A stretch of DNA of 64,000 nucleotides from Oceanirhabdus sp942490885. Its GTDB lineage: Bacteria; Bacillota; Clostridia; Clostridiales; Clostridiaceae. Every line of letters starts with the position of its first letter. Within the stretch, counting starts at the first letter, position 1. The notes under the pieces were generated by a model, which saw only the letters and a list, made by a program, of their open reading frames with translations, did not search any database and was not told the origin of the DNA. The stretch is taken from assembly GCA_942490885.1 (NCBI GenBank), contig CALNYT010000002.1, positions 3,162,001 to 3,226,000 on the forward strand, written 5' to 3'. A program made the position numbers and the translations under genes. Positions 17,346 through 28,500 of the stretch are shown here, piece by piece.

Positions 17346-19210
17346 TGAAACTAAAAGGAATTGTTTTTAAACTATTTATTCTTATATTATCTGTTGTTTT
17401 AATTGTTCAGCTTTTTCAGTTTACATTTCAAAGCATTTTTTTAGGGAGATTCTATGAAACAAGCATTATAAATAATATTGAGTCAAAAATAAGTTCTCTA
17501 AAAGATAGTTTGACTAAAGAATACTCTAAAAATCTCCCAAGCACCCCTCAAGATGTGAATAAGTTAAATAACACTTTATTGAAATTTTCTCATAAAAATA
17601 GATCTGCTGTAATCATTTATGATTTATATGGAAATTCTCGTTTTGGTAACCCATCCATTGAATCTGAAGGATTATTATATGTTAAAGTTGGGGATAACGA
17701 TCAAGTTAAAGTTGATATTTCTCCTGAAGACTTAAAAGAACTTACTTCTACTCCCTCTTTCTCAATAGGTAAAGAGATTATAATAAAAGGTGAATTGATT
17801 ATTTCAGAAAATATCATGTATCCTCTAGAAATCTTAATTGATAGTGATTCCTTTATTGTGAATGACATCTACGAATTATCTGACTCAAATTCTGAAGAAC
17901 CTTCTGATAATAATTATAATGATGAGTATGAGGATTATTATGAGAATATTTCAGAGTTTAACTGTGAGATAGTTTTCATTAATTATACGTATATAACTTA
18001 TGATATTTGGGACTCATATGACTCTCTTGAGTCCATTCTAGTTGATGAATTTCATAATTATTTAAATTTAAACACTGAAAATCAAAGCATTGATATTTTG
18101 AATCTTAAGGAAATATACTATAAAACAGATACAGAATTTTATGAGTCAGAATCAATCATTTTCTTTGAACCTATAAGATTAAATAACGAGCAATTTATAC
18201 TTGGAGTTTCTATTCCCTATACCCCAGTTGAAGATACTGTGTCTATTATACAAAAATACTATGTATATTACTTCTTTTTTGCCCTTTTAATTATTGTTCT
18301 AGCTTCTTTTTTATTATCAAAATTATTATCTTCACCACTATTAAAGCTAAACCAAACTGCACACAAAATGGCAGCTTTAGATTTTTCGGAACAATGTGTC
18401 ATTGTTTCAAATGATGAACTAGGTACGCTTTCTGAAAGTCTTAATATATTATCTAGTAATCTGCAACGTTATAAAACTGATCTTGATTCAGCTAATTTGA
18501 AACTAAACGAACAATTAAACTTTAAAGAAAAACAAGAAAATATAAGGAAAGAATTTATGGCTAATATATCCCATGAATTAAAGACACCTTTAACTGTAAT
18601 GAATGGTATTTTAGAAGGAATAGAAGATAACATCTATACTGAACCCCCTGAAAAATATTTAGCTATTTTAAAAGAAGAAGTGGATTATATGAAATCAATG
18701 GTATATGAATTACTAGAATTATCAAAATTAGATTCACCTTCATTTATGCTTCACAAAAGTATTGTGAATTTAAATGATATATTCTTGAAAATAAATAATA
18801 AATTTCATACTCTAGTTATAGAGAAATCATTGACAGTAAACTTCAACTATGAGGATGGCTTTGTTATCGGGGATAAAAACAAATTGACTGAAGTAATTAG
18901 TAATTTATTTCTTAACGCCATTAAATACTCTCCGTCTAAGGAAGAAATAAATGTAACTATCACAAATTTCAATGATGAGGTTATGTTTTCTATAGAAAAT
19001 ACCGGTACCCATATTCCTATTGAAGATATTCCAAAAGTTTGGCATGAATTTTATCGAGTTGATAAATCACGGAATAGAGATTTTGGTGGAACTGGACTAG
19101 GCTTATTAATAGTAAAAAAAATCTTAGATAAGCACGGAGCTTCATACGCCATATTTAATACTGAAAATGGAGTACAGTTCACTTTTAAAATGGATTCTAT
19201 TGAAGAATAA
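17345..19210 (+). CDS. Sensor histidine kinase with long extracytoplasmic domain
   Basis: The 621-aa kinase has a membrane helix at residues about 7-29 and a second at about 305-328, enclosing an extracytoplasmic region of about 275 residues. A HAMP domain follows. The phospho-acceptor His is about residue 410 in ANISHELKTPLTVM, and the ATPase domain shows NLFLNAIKYSP and GGTGLGLLIVKKIL. The sensor region contains a strikingly acidic, tyrosine-rich stretch (about 178-205, including EEPSDNNYNDEYEDYYEN), which could bind cations or a basic peptide. It pairs with the adjacent response regulator (TAATG overlap). Confidence 0.94.
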   Translation: MKLKGIVFKLFILILSVVLIVQLFQFTFQSIFLGRFYETSIINNIESKISSLKDSLTKEYSKNLPSTPQDVNKLNNTLLKFSHKNRSAVIIYDLYGNSRFGNPSIESEGLLYVKVGDNDQVKVDISPEDLKELTSTPSFSIGKEIIIKGELIISENIMYPLEILIDSDSFIVNDIYELSDSNSEEPSDNNYNDEYEDYYENISEFNCEIVFINYTYITYDIWDSYDSLESILVDEFHNYLNLNTENQSIDILNLKEIYYKTDTEFYESESIIFFEPIRLNNEQFILGVSIPYTPVEDTVSIIQKYYVYYFFFALLIIVLASFLLSKLLSSPLLKLNQTAHKMAALDFSEQCVIVSNDELGTLSESLNILSSNLQRYKTDLDSANLKLNEQLNFKEKQENIRKEFMANISHELKTPLTVMNGILEGIEDNIYTEPPEKYLAILKEEVDYMKSMVYELLELSKLDSPSFMLHKSIVNLNDIFLKINNKFHTLVIEKSLTVNFNYEDGFVIGDKNKLTEVISNLFLNAIKYSPSKEEINVTITNFNDEVMFSIENTGTHIPIEDIPKVWHEFYRVDKSRNRDFGGTGLGLLIVKKILDKHGASYAIFNTENGVQFTFKMDSIEE

Positions 19211-19371
19211 TTATAGGTAAATTTTCACATTCTTCGTTGACTTTTTGATTTCTTTGTGGGATAATAAAATCTACACTTGAGTATTTAAATATCCTTCTAA
19301 TGTTTCAAAATATTTCACTTAGAAGAGAGATTTATTTACAATTGTATTTTGAATTATTAGGAGGCAGTAAA

Positions 19372-19542
19372 ATGGAAGATAAGAAAGTAACTTGTAAAGA
19401 ATGTGGAACTGAGTTTATATTCACTGTAGGAGAGCAAGAGTTCTATAAGGAAAAAGGATTCGAAAATGAACCAAAGAAATGTAAAGAGTGTAGAGCAAAA
19501 GCTAAAGCAAAAGATAAAAGAAGAAACAATTACTCTAGATAA
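19372..19542 (+). CDS. Small zinc-ribbon protein (zf-trcl type)
   Basis: The product from the ATG at 19372 is 56 aa; GGAGGCAG is 5 nt upstream, which rules out the longer frame. It carries two CxxC pairs, CKECGTEFIFTVGEQEFY and CKECRAKAKAKDKR, matching the small probable zinc-ribbon family (zf-trcl), whose function is unknown. The lysine/arginine-rich C-terminus suggests nucleic-acid or ribosome contact. Clostridia often have such genes as single units; a terminator follows directly. Confidence 0.85.
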   Translation: MEDKKVTCKECGTEFIFTVGEQEFYKEKGFENEPKKCKECRAKAKAKDKRRNNYSR

Positions 19543-19562
19543 TATCAAACATATTGGCCGTT

Positions 19563-19595
19563 AAAAGGTAATCCTCGGAAGATTACCTTTTTTGT
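19563..19595 (+). terminator. Terminator of zinc-ribbon gene
   Basis: AAAAGGTAATC and GATTACCTTTT form an 11-bp stem with loop CTCGGAA, followed by T-rich sequence. It may also serve the convergent MFS gene. Confidence 0.85.
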
Positions 19596-19624
19596 TCTTT
19601 TGATGCATTCCCTACTAAGGTATA

Positions 19625-20890
19625 TTAGACCTGATCATCTACTTCTTTTCCACTTGATATATTTTTAGAAATATTTATTTTAACACAAAACATCATAATC
19701 ATAGCACACACAATAAACAAACCTTCGATTTTAAAATACTCCGCTATGAATCCCATGATAGGTGCAAATATTATTATTACTAATGACTTTAATTGACTAT
19801 TTACAGATAACACTGAAGCTCTTGAGTCCTTATCTACCAATTCACCAAGCACATCCAACATGAATGGCGTTCTAGTGTCTTTTAATATAAAAATAACAAA
19901 ATAACATAATATTATGAGAATATAACTATTCAACTTGATTCCTAAACTTAAAAATAAGAATACTAATGAAGTTATTCCAAAATAAATATTCAACAAGCTT
20001 TCTGATTTCAAAAACTTATTCAATAAATAAGCATGTTTTGACCCAATAGAACTAAAAATATTAAATACAAAATAGATTATTCCTAAAGATACTTTTAGAT
20101 ATAACTCTCCTTCACTTTCACTTGTTCCTGCAAATGAAAGTAAAATCATCACCTTCAAAATAGGCTGAATATAATCTTTGATTACATCAATAATTCCTGT
20201 ATATATAGATGATCCAATTAAAACTTTCCTTATAGATTTATCACTAAATGTATATCTTAACTTTAATATTGATTCTTTGATTAAAAACTTCATATCAAAT
20301 TTGCATTCCCCATGTCTATCAAGTTCTTCAGGATATGATATTATTAATAACATATCTAAAACATAAGGTATTATTGATAAAAGAAATATCCATTTCATTG
20401 AGGGTAAATTAAGTATAAATACTATTGAAAGAAGTGCCGAAATTGCTGACCCTAATAAAGAAAAGGATCTTGTCCTACCATAAACTAAACTCTTGTGTTT
20501 TGCCCATCCTTTTAAATCAAGGTATTCAAGTATCATTGCCTTATGCGTTCCCGATCTAAAAGCTTCTCCTAACCCATAAAAAATCATCCCTATTGAAATA
20601 ACAAAAATTCCTTTTCCAAAAAAGAATAATATAAATGAAATAATATAGAAAATAAAACACATTACTAGTTCTTTCTTCTTACCATATGTATCAGCAATTA
20701 CTCCTGAAGGTATTTCAAACAGATATATAATTATTTGTTTGAAGGCTATAAGACTTCCAATATCTATCAAATTCAATCCCAAACTTAATAGATACACAAT
20801 CAAGTAAGGTTCAAAGAATTTAAGATTTTTAAAGAATCCATAAAAACAAAATTTCCATATCTGCTTATCTTGTTTTATTACTTTCCCCAT
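19625..20890 (-). CDS. MFS transporter, drug-efflux-like
   Basis: The 421-aa protein has about 12 membrane helices and an MFS motif A region between helices 2 and 3 (PSGVIADTYGKKKELV). The start is ATG 20890, 4 nt after GGAGGG; the in-frame GTG upstream overlaps that site. The central loop (about 195-225) is charged, as usual between the two halves. The substrate cannot be predicted; similar sequences are annotated as multidrug or macrolide efflux proteins. It is convergent with the zinc-ribbon gene. Confidence 0.85.
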   Translation of the reverse strand: MGKVIKQDKQIWKFCFYGFFKNLKFFEPYLIVYLLSLGLNLIDIGSLIAFKQIIIYLFEIPSGVIADTYGKKKELVMCFIFYIISFILFFFGKGIFVISIGMIFYGLGEAFRSGTHKAMILEYLDLKGWAKHKSLVYGRTRSFSLLGSAISALLSIVFILNLPSMKWIFLLSIIPYVLDMLLIISYPEELDRHGECKFDMKFLIKESILKLRYTFSDKSIRKVLIGSSIYTGIIDVIKDYIQPILKVMILLSFAGTSESEGELYLKVSLGIIYFVFNIFSSIGSKHAYLLNKFLKSESLLNIYFGITSLVFLFLSLGIKLNSYILIILCYFVIFILKDTRTPFMLDVLGELVDKDSRASVLSVNSQLKSLVIIIFAPIMGFIAEYFKIEGLFIVCAMIMMFCVKINISKNISSGKEVDDQV

Positions 20891-21010
20891 GACACCCTCC
20901 ACTTATCAATAAAAGAACAAAGATAAAAGAATAATTTTCTTTATAAATAAGTATAGCACCATATAGGTGCTTTATAAAATATATTATTTAATTACAAAAA
21001 ATATTATTAA

Positions 21011-21250
21011 TTAAGAATTTACAGTCTCTAATATTAACTCTATATTTTCTTGTTCAAGATCTTTTATGTGAGCATCACAGTTATAATCTAATTCCATTTC
21101 GAAATATGAAACAATATCTTCAAAAACACCCTCATCATTTAGCTCACTCATAACTGCTTCATGTAATGAATTAAAATTAGCATAATTATCATAATCAATC
21201 TTATCTAAAATTGTCATAAACTCATCTCTACTTAAACGTTCAATTTCCAT
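21011..21250 (-). CDS. Small acidic protein, unrecognised
   Basis: The 79-aa protein is very acidic, with motifs RDEFMTILDKIDYDNY and FEDIVSYFEMELDYNCD, no membrane segment and no signal peptide. A strong GGAGGGAG ribosome binding site precedes the ATG, so it is very probably translated. The helix-rich acidic nature would suit an adaptor or an antitoxin/inhibitor-like protein, but nothing in the sequence decides this. It is followed on the same strand by the MFS gene about 120 nt away. Confidence 0.65.
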   Translation of the reverse strand: MEIERLSRDEFMTILDKIDYDNYANFNSLHEAVMSELNDEGVFEDIVSYFEMELDYNCDAHIKDLEQENIELILETVNS

Positions 21251-21724
21251 ATTTAACTCCCTCCTTTATTAATTAATACCAAAAAAACAATAGATATTTT
21301 TTGTAAAGTTTTTATAAACTTTTGAATTAATTATACTTTAAAAATCTGAGAGTATCAATAGAAATTTTAAGTTTTTTTATATTTTTTGAACCCCTCTCAA
21401 ACCCTATCATCACCCGCTTAACATATTATTTTACACTTATTCCGGAGGGATTTCAAGTGAAAATTTTCATAAATAATTCTTGCTCTAATTATCTGCATTT
21501 TTCTTAACATTTTGATAATAAATACTCTAAGAAAAAGCACGTTCTGCGTGAGAAGCTACATTTATCTTTTATTCTTGATCCTCTTCATTTTTTTGTATAC
21601 ACTTCACATCCAATTTCATTTTCATAATAATACACTTGTGCATTCTTACGGAATCTTCTCAAATCATTAAACATGGAGAAGTCTCCAACTCCTCCATGAA
21701 CTAAATCAACTTCCTTTGTGTAAT
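21251..21724. other. 474-bp gap after addA, with a weak hairpin and a coding-like relic
   Basis: No intact gene was found. On the minus strand, 21585-21724 translates without a stop into a protein-like tail (VHGGVGDFSMFNDLRRFRKN, then AQVYYYENEIGCEVYTKK and a stop) that has no start codon or ribosome binding site of its own, so it may be the 3' relic of a lost gene. At 21533-21553 the minus strand shows CACG, a 5-nt loop, CGTG and a T-run, a weak terminator for addA. The rest is AT-rich. Confidence 0.4.
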
Positions 21725-24700
21725 TTACTGAATTAAAACTGCCTTATCCATTGCAAAAAGATATAAATACTTTTCTTTAACCTTTTTTCCAATTACATAT
21801 TCCAATGCATCTGCGTAATATTTTAACTGACTTTTGTATTTTTCAATTATTTCATTTAAAGTCTCTTCAGTGACGTAATCAGTCTTATAATCAATTAGTT
21901 TTAATCCATCCTCTTCTTCAATATATAGGTCTATTATCCCTTGTAGTTTTATTGAATCGTCGTTATATCTACCTCCATGCTCAAGCCCTCCAAGTTCTTC
22001 AAAAACCTCATAAGCCTTAATATTAAGAGCGAACTGTCGTTCTCGATAGAGTCTATTTTCTCTAAAAGCCCTAACTATTTCTCTGCCTATTTCTGATTTT
22101 ACTAAATTCAATATTTTATTAGGATTTACTGAATTCCCTTCTTCAAAGGTAATTAGTTCTTTATTAATCATCTCATTTATCTGACTCATGATTTCATCTA
22201 TACTTTCTATTCTACTAAAATCAATATATTGAACCACATTATGCATTGCTGTTCCCTTTTCTGCAGGAGTAAGCCCTTTTTTCTCTTCCATAAACAATGG
22301 TCGTTTCTTTAAAGATGGTTTTACTTGCTCTTTTGTCACATCTTCTTCATTAACCATAATCTTTATCGTCTCTCTTTTCTTTAGTTCTGTTACAGTCAAT
22401 ACAGTTGGCAAGCCAATCCCTTCTTCAAATTCATACTTATAAGACAACCTATCATTTATTGCTGCTTTATATTTATCAGTTGTGGGTTCACTAATAAGTT
22501 CAAATATCTTCTGTGATATATTCTTCTCATTATCCGCTTGCTTTTCATTTAACATATCAATTATTTCATATCTATCCCAAAAGTGAACACTCCATCTAGA
22601 ATCATGATTAAACATTGAAAATGCTTCAGTTATAAGAAAATCATTTCGTTCTCGTAAATTTTTACCATCTCTATGGAGTAGCAATGCACTCACTATCCAA
22701 TCTAAATAACTTTTGCAACCTAATACGCTACTACTCATTATTTTTCTATTATCATGAAGAAGACCTTTCCCTATGGATTTCAAATACTTATCAATATCCT
22801 TAACAGTGGAGGTTAATATTAGCTTTTCTTTTGCTCTTGTAAATGCAACATAAAGTATTCTCATTTCCTCGGAAATAGTTTCTTTTTTCATTTTAGATTT
22901 TATAATTTCCTTGTATAAGGTTGGATAGCTGATTCTCATATCAAGATTCACATAATCAGGTCCAAATCCTAATTTATCATGAAATAAGATATTGCCATTA
23001 AGATCCTGTAGATTAAATTGTTTGCCTAAAGTACTCAAGAATACTATTGGAAATTCTAGCCCCTTACTCTTATGTATACTCATGATTCTAACAACATTCT
23101 CATTTTCACCAATTACCTTGGCAGCTCCCATATCACCACTACTCTTTTTTAACTTGTTTATAAAATTTATAAAATTAAATAATCCTTTATAACTTGTATT
23201 CTCAAAATTTTTAGCCCTTTGATAAAGAACTTTAAGATTCCCTTGTTTTTGGATTCCACCACCTAGAGAACCGACAAACCCATAGTATCCTGTTTCAGTT
23301 ATTAGCATCCAAATAAACTGATCAAGTGGCATATACCTACTTTTTTCTCTCCACAGTTGCAATTTATCTATAAATATCTTCAGTGCATACTGTAGTTCCT
23401 CTCTTAATTCAATCTCTTCTTCTGAATTCACATCTCCATTACTATATTTTACACATGCTTCATAAAAACTATCTTTAGGATTTCCTTTTCTAATATCCAC
23501 AAAATCCTCAGGCAAAAATCCTCCAATTGGTGATCTCATAGTTGCAATAAGATGAATATCTTGTATTGGATTATCAATTATATGTAATAGTGACAATACT
23601 GTTTTTACCTCTACTGCTTCAAAGTATCCATTACCCACATCAGCATAAACAGGAACGTCTCGTTTTTTTAGTTCATCCATAATAATTTGTGAAGATGTAG
23701 AAGTACTTCTTAAAAGAATAACTATATCTCTATATTGAGCATTTCTATATTCTTTGATTTTTTTATCAAAAACAAGAAAGTCTTTATTATTAATTAATTC
23801 ACTTATTTTATTTGCTATAAATCTTGCCTCAACTTGTATTTTAGATAGTTCTTCTTCCTCATCACTACTATCTTCAAATTCTATTTCTTCATTGTTAGGG
23901 TTTTCCATTTCAATCATGTGCAGCTCTATGTCTCCACCTATTTCACCTTCTACATTTTCTTCATTTCCAAAATAAGCCCCAAAATTCAATCTCTCTTTCT
24001 CGTCATAATTTAATTCCCCAGCTTCCTTACTCATTATAAGTTCGAATATGAAATTTACGCTATTTACTATATTTTCTCGGCTTCTGAAATTTTTATAAAG
24101 GAGGATTTTTCTGTAACTGCCCTCTTCTTCCTTGCTATACCTCTCATATTTATCCATAAATAACTTTGGATTAGCCTGTCTGAATCTATATATACTTTGC
24201 TTAACATCCCCAACCATAAAAATATTAGGTTCTCCTACTGGTTCTCTTGAAATCATATTCAATATCACTTCTTGAACCATATTAGAGTCTTGATATTCAT
24301 CTATTAATATCTCATCATATTTTGATCTTAATTCTATAGCTGGATTAGAAGGTATATACCAACCATCTTTAATAATTTTCTCTCCATTTTCTTCTTTCCT
24401 AACTAATAATTCTAGTGCATAGTGCTCAAAATCAGTAAAATCAATTAATCCTCTTTCTCTTTTTTTTCGCTTGAACTCATCATTAAATAATATTATGAGT
24501 TCCTTTAAAGCGGACATAATTCCATACATGCTATTTATATCCTCAACAGCACTCTTTCCGCAGGAATTATTTAATCTATCTTTAATCTTCTCAACATTTT
24601 TTTTCACAGTATTTCTAATATCTGTAGCTCTATCTTTACTTCTTTTATCTTCAATATTCTTTATTGTTTTTAATCTTCCAAATGAAATATTATTAATACT

Positions 24701-25552
24701 TCTAATCATCTCATCTAGCGTGATAACTTCAAGGTGTATAGCTAACCCGATTGTTTCTAGTTCTTGTTTGAATGTTTCTTTATAAGGAAGTAACTCTTCA
24801 CACCCTAAAACAACATTTACTCCCTCTTCCATTTGAAGATAAATTCCTCTTAGTTCTAAAAGAATATCCTCGATCAATATCTCTGCCCATACAGTTCCAT
24901 CCATTGTTTCCCTATTCCCAAGATTAAATTCTTCACATTTTTCTTCAAGCCATTTAAAAGGTTCAGGTAAACTCATTATCTTATTGAAAATGCTAAGGAG
25001 AAGTTCTTTAAGACCATTATCGTCTCTGTTTGAACAAAATGCCTCAACGAGAATTTCGAATTCTTTTTCTCCCTCTCTCATTCTTATATATTGCTCTTCA
25101 AATACCTCATCCATAGCCTCATTCTTTATAAGTTCTATCTCTGTTGGATCACACACTCTAAATCCTGGATCAATATCAAGCATGTGAAAATTGTTCTTTA
25201 TAACGTCTAAACAGAATGAATGTATAGTTGTAATACTTGCCCTATTCAATAGCGTAAGCTGTCTTTGAAGATTTTTTGAGCCATTATAATCATTTTCCCT
25301 TTGAGCCACATTAATTGCCTCTGATATTGCCATTCCTATTCTCTCTCTCATCTCTGAGGCTGCAGCATTAGTAAATGTAACAATAAGTAATCTATCTATA
25401 TCAATAGGATTTTCCTTATGAGTTATCATCTCAATTATTCTTTGAACTAAAACAGCTGTTTTCCCCGATCCTGCTGCTGCAGCAACAAGGAGATTACAAT
25501 TCCTTGTGTGTATTGCATTACTCTGCTCTCTGGTCCATTTTACATCTCCCAT
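21725..25552 (-). CDS. addA: AddAB helicase-nuclease, subunit A
   Basis: The 1275-aa protein is the ATP-dependent helicase and 3'-strand nuclease of AddAB, which resects double-strand breaks for RecA. The N-terminal UvrD-type helicase has Walker A AAAAGSGKTAVLVQRI, motif II IDEYQDSN and motif III VGDVKQSIYRFRQANP; a late helicase motif, VRIMSIHKSKGLEFPIVF, is also clear. The C-terminal RecB-type nuclease domain has LKLIDYKTDYVTEE. Length is normal for Firmicutes AddA. It starts immediately after the addB stop codon, so the two are translationally linked. Confidence 0.97.
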   Translation of the reverse strand: MGDVKWTREQSNAIHTRNCNLLVAAAAGSGKTAVLVQRIIEMITHKENPIDIDRLLIVTFTNAAASEMRERIGMAISEAINVAQRENDYNGSKNLQRQLTLLNRASITTIHSFCLDVIKNNFHMLDIDPGFRVCDPTEIELIKNEAMDEVFEEQYIRMREGEKEFEILVEAFCSNRDDNGLKELLLSIFNKIMSLPEPFKWLEEKCEEFNLGNRETMDGTVWAEILIEDILLELRGIYLQMEEGVNVVLGCEELLPYKETFKQELETIGLAIHLEVITLDEMIRSINNISFGRLKTIKNIEDKRSKDRATDIRNTVKKNVEKIKDRLNNSCGKSAVEDINSMYGIMSALKELIILFNDEFKRKKRERGLIDFTDFEHYALELLVRKEENGEKIIKDGWYIPSNPAIELRSKYDEILIDEYQDSNMVQEVILNMISREPVGEPNIFMVGDVKQSIYRFRQANPKLFMDKYERYSKEEEGSYRKILLYKNFRSRENIVNSVNFIFELIMSKEAGELNYDEKERLNFGAYFGNEENVEGEIGGDIELHMIEMENPNNEEIEFEDSSDEEEELSKIQVEARFIANKISELINNKDFLVFDKKIKEYRNAQYRDIVILLRSTSTSSQIIMDELKKRDVPVYADVGNGYFEAVEVKTVLSLLHIIDNPIQDIHLIATMRSPIGGFLPEDFVDIRKGNPKDSFYEACVKYSNGDVNSEEEIELREELQYALKIFIDKLQLWREKSRYMPLDQFIWMLITETGYYGFVGSLGGGIQKQGNLKVLYQRAKNFENTSYKGLFNFINFINKLKKSSGDMGAAKVIGENENVVRIMSIHKSKGLEFPIVFLSTLGKQFNLQDLNGNILFHDKLGFGPDYVNLDMRISYPTLYKEIIKSKMKKETISEEMRILYVAFTRAKEKLILTSTVKDIDKYLKSIGKGLLHDNRKIMSSSVLGCKSYLDWIVSALLLHRDGKNLRERNDFLITEAFSMFNHDSRWSVHFWDRYEIIDMLNEKQADNEKNISQKIFELISEPTTDKYKAAINDRLSYKYEFEEGIGLPTVLTVTELKKRETIKIMVNEEDVTKEQVKPSLKKRPLFMEEKKGLTPAEKGTAMHNVVQYIDFSRIESIDEIMSQINEMINKELITFEEGNSVNPNKILNLVKSEIGREIVRAFRENRLYRERQFALNIKAYEVFEELGGLEHGGRYNDDSIKLQGIIDLYIEEEDGLKLIDYKTDYVTEETLNEIIEKYKSQLKYYADALEYVIGKKVKEKYLYLFAMDKAVLIQ

Positions 25553-28500
25553 TTACTTTTCCTCCTCCCATTTAATTTCTTTATCTGTGTTTTCTTCCCT
25601 ATCCCTTTTCTCCTCTTTATTTAAAATATCCCATATAACATCATCCTTAATATCATTAATAATTCTATAATTATTCTCTTTTAAAAGCGGATCAAAAGCA
25701 CAAACATGAGAATAATCACAATATGTGCATGGAGTATCACCTGTTGAGGTTTTATATGGCATAATATCAATATTCCCACTTAGTATATTGGAACATGTCT
25801 CTTTTAATTTAATACGTACATGTTCTCTCAATAATTCAAACTCCTCTAAGGAAGCCATATTAGTACCCGTACCCTCTCTCAAACTTCCATCTTTCTTTAA
25901 ACCTGCAGGAATTATTAATGATAATCCTTCAATATCATTATCCATCTTTGTAACTATTTCGCTATCTTTTAATACAATTCCCTTCATTTTTAATTTCTTA
26001 AGTATTTCATCTTGTAATTTATCTATATCTATCTTTCCATTTGTCTTTATGATAGGATCATCAATTTTTAGATAGAAAATACCTGCTGGAAACACTGGTA
26101 GTGACTCTCTAATTTCTTCACGCTTTAGCATTGCATCCAAATAGGTAACTAATTGTAATTGAAGTCCATAGTACACTTGTGATAATTTTAATGATTTATT
26201 TCCTGATTTATAATCAATTATTCTAAAATACTCTTCTGAATCCATTATTAGTCTGTCTACTCTATCAATTTTCCCAATCAATTTAACCTTAGTCCCATTA
26301 TCAAGGATTATCTCTATAGGTGAATAATCTTGTCCTCCAAACTCCATCTCATAACCATAGGGCAAGAACTCACTTCGTTTCATATGCTGAATTACTACCC
26401 AAACAGATTTATTTAAAACCCTCTTAATTCTTCCCCCAAAATACTCATATTTGGGTGATGCTTTAAAGATTCTTCCTATAGGTTCTTCCATCCCAGCTTC
26501 GATAATATTACTAATCTTATCTTTACACCAAGAATCTTCAAGTTCGTTCCACTGCCTTTTTTCATTCTCTACCTCTTTGGAAAATCTATCAATTACAGTA
26601 TGCATGAAAGAACCAAGATCCGGAGCTGACAATTCAAATATTTTTCTGTCCTTTGCTTTCAATCCATATCTTATAAAATATGAGAATGGACATTCATTGT
26701 ATTTTTCAAGCTTAGATACACTAAATAAATTATCTTTTGAATATAAATTCTTAACACTATCTTCGGTGAGATTACCCACTTGATTTTCATAATCAAAAAA
26801 TGTTATAAGACTTTCAATTCTCTTTCTATATCCATTGTTTTGCTGAAACCATTTATATACCTCTCTCCAGAATTCATGAATTTCCCCTTCTGCCTCACCT
26901 TTTCTTATTGATAATATTAAATTATTAAATGCTGCAATCTTACTAGGTATCATTTCATTTATTCTCTTATTTATAATATTGGTCTCTTCTTTTATATTAG
27001 GAAAAATACTCTTCAATCTAGAAATAATCATTGAAGCTCTTAATGTCTTTCCTTCAGAATCTCCAACTGGATAGCTCACCCTTAAAAATTTACTAGGTAT
27101 TGATAATGTAGTATATATTAAATATTGCTCTTCAAAAGCCTTAGATTTTGTATCCTTTGCTACTTCAACGCCCTCTTCTCTCAACGCAATTCTATCGAAA
27201 TCTGATAGTATCCCCTCTTCAAAGTCACCGCTTGGGAAAACTCCATCATTAACTCCTAATATGAAAAGGTATTTTGTTTCATGACTTTTTATTCGCTCAA
27301 TACTACTTACCATAACTTGATCTAATGTGTTAGGAATAAATCCCATTTTATGTTGTTGCAGTCCCATTTTTAGAATATCTGCGAACTTATCAACAGTCAT
27401 TTTACTCCCTTTGAAGCCTTCCACCATCTGATCCATAACCTCTATAATAACATTCCATATGTGACCATACTCACTTGAGAGTTCATTTTCTCCTTTATTA
27501 TCAAAGCCTAGTATCAATTCACTTATGATATCATACAGTCCTAGTTTATCCATAAAGGAAAATAACCCAACTGCAATATCTTCACACATTTTATTCCCTT
27601 TTATAGAATCATGAAAAGGGGTTACATGTTGTATAAGTAACCTTCTTATATTATCTAATTTATTAACTCTCTGAACTATTTCCTTAAAATTCTTTTCATC
27701 CTCTTTATTCTCCATAGGAAGATCTCCTAAAATATCTCTATCCTCTTGATCTAAATCTAATTCAAGTAAATGTTTTTCAGGAATTTGACCCTCTTTTAGA
27801 ATCTCAATTAATCTCTTTTCATCTATTTCCTCTATTCCTTCTCCATCAATTGATGCATCATAATGTCTATTAAACTCATTCTTCAGATTAAACACTTCAA
27901 TTAATTTTTTGTACCAAATTGAATCATCATTCCATTTTTTCTTTCCTTTAATTCCACTCATGAGTATATAATTTTCAAGTAAATCTATACCCTCTTGATC
28001 CCATCCTAAAAGACCACATTTTAGAAATCTAAAAACAGACTCATAGTTCCATTTTTTATTGTATATTTCCATAGATGAAAGTAAGAGTATTACAATAGGA
28101 TTGGATGATGCTTCTTTCTTCTTATCTATGAAAAAAGGAATATTATTTTCGCTGAATATAGATTTTATTATATTTTCATAGCTATCCAACTTTCGAGATA
28201 CAACTGCTATTTCATTAAACCTTGCCCCTGTTTCTCTAACAAGCTTCAATATTTCACCTGATAGATTTTCAACTTCTGAATACGGATTCAACCCTTTAAA
28301 TATACTTATATCTTTAACTTCTTTTTGATATGGATAAAATGGATATTTAAAATAGTTTTCTTCTAAATACTGTAATTCAGGACTTTCGAATCTAATCTTT
28401 TTGTTTTTGCTCAGATCAATTGGCTCCTTTAATGAAACACCATTGTTCTCACAAAGCTTAATTATTCTCTCTTCAGTTAGAATGATAGGGCTAAGAACCT

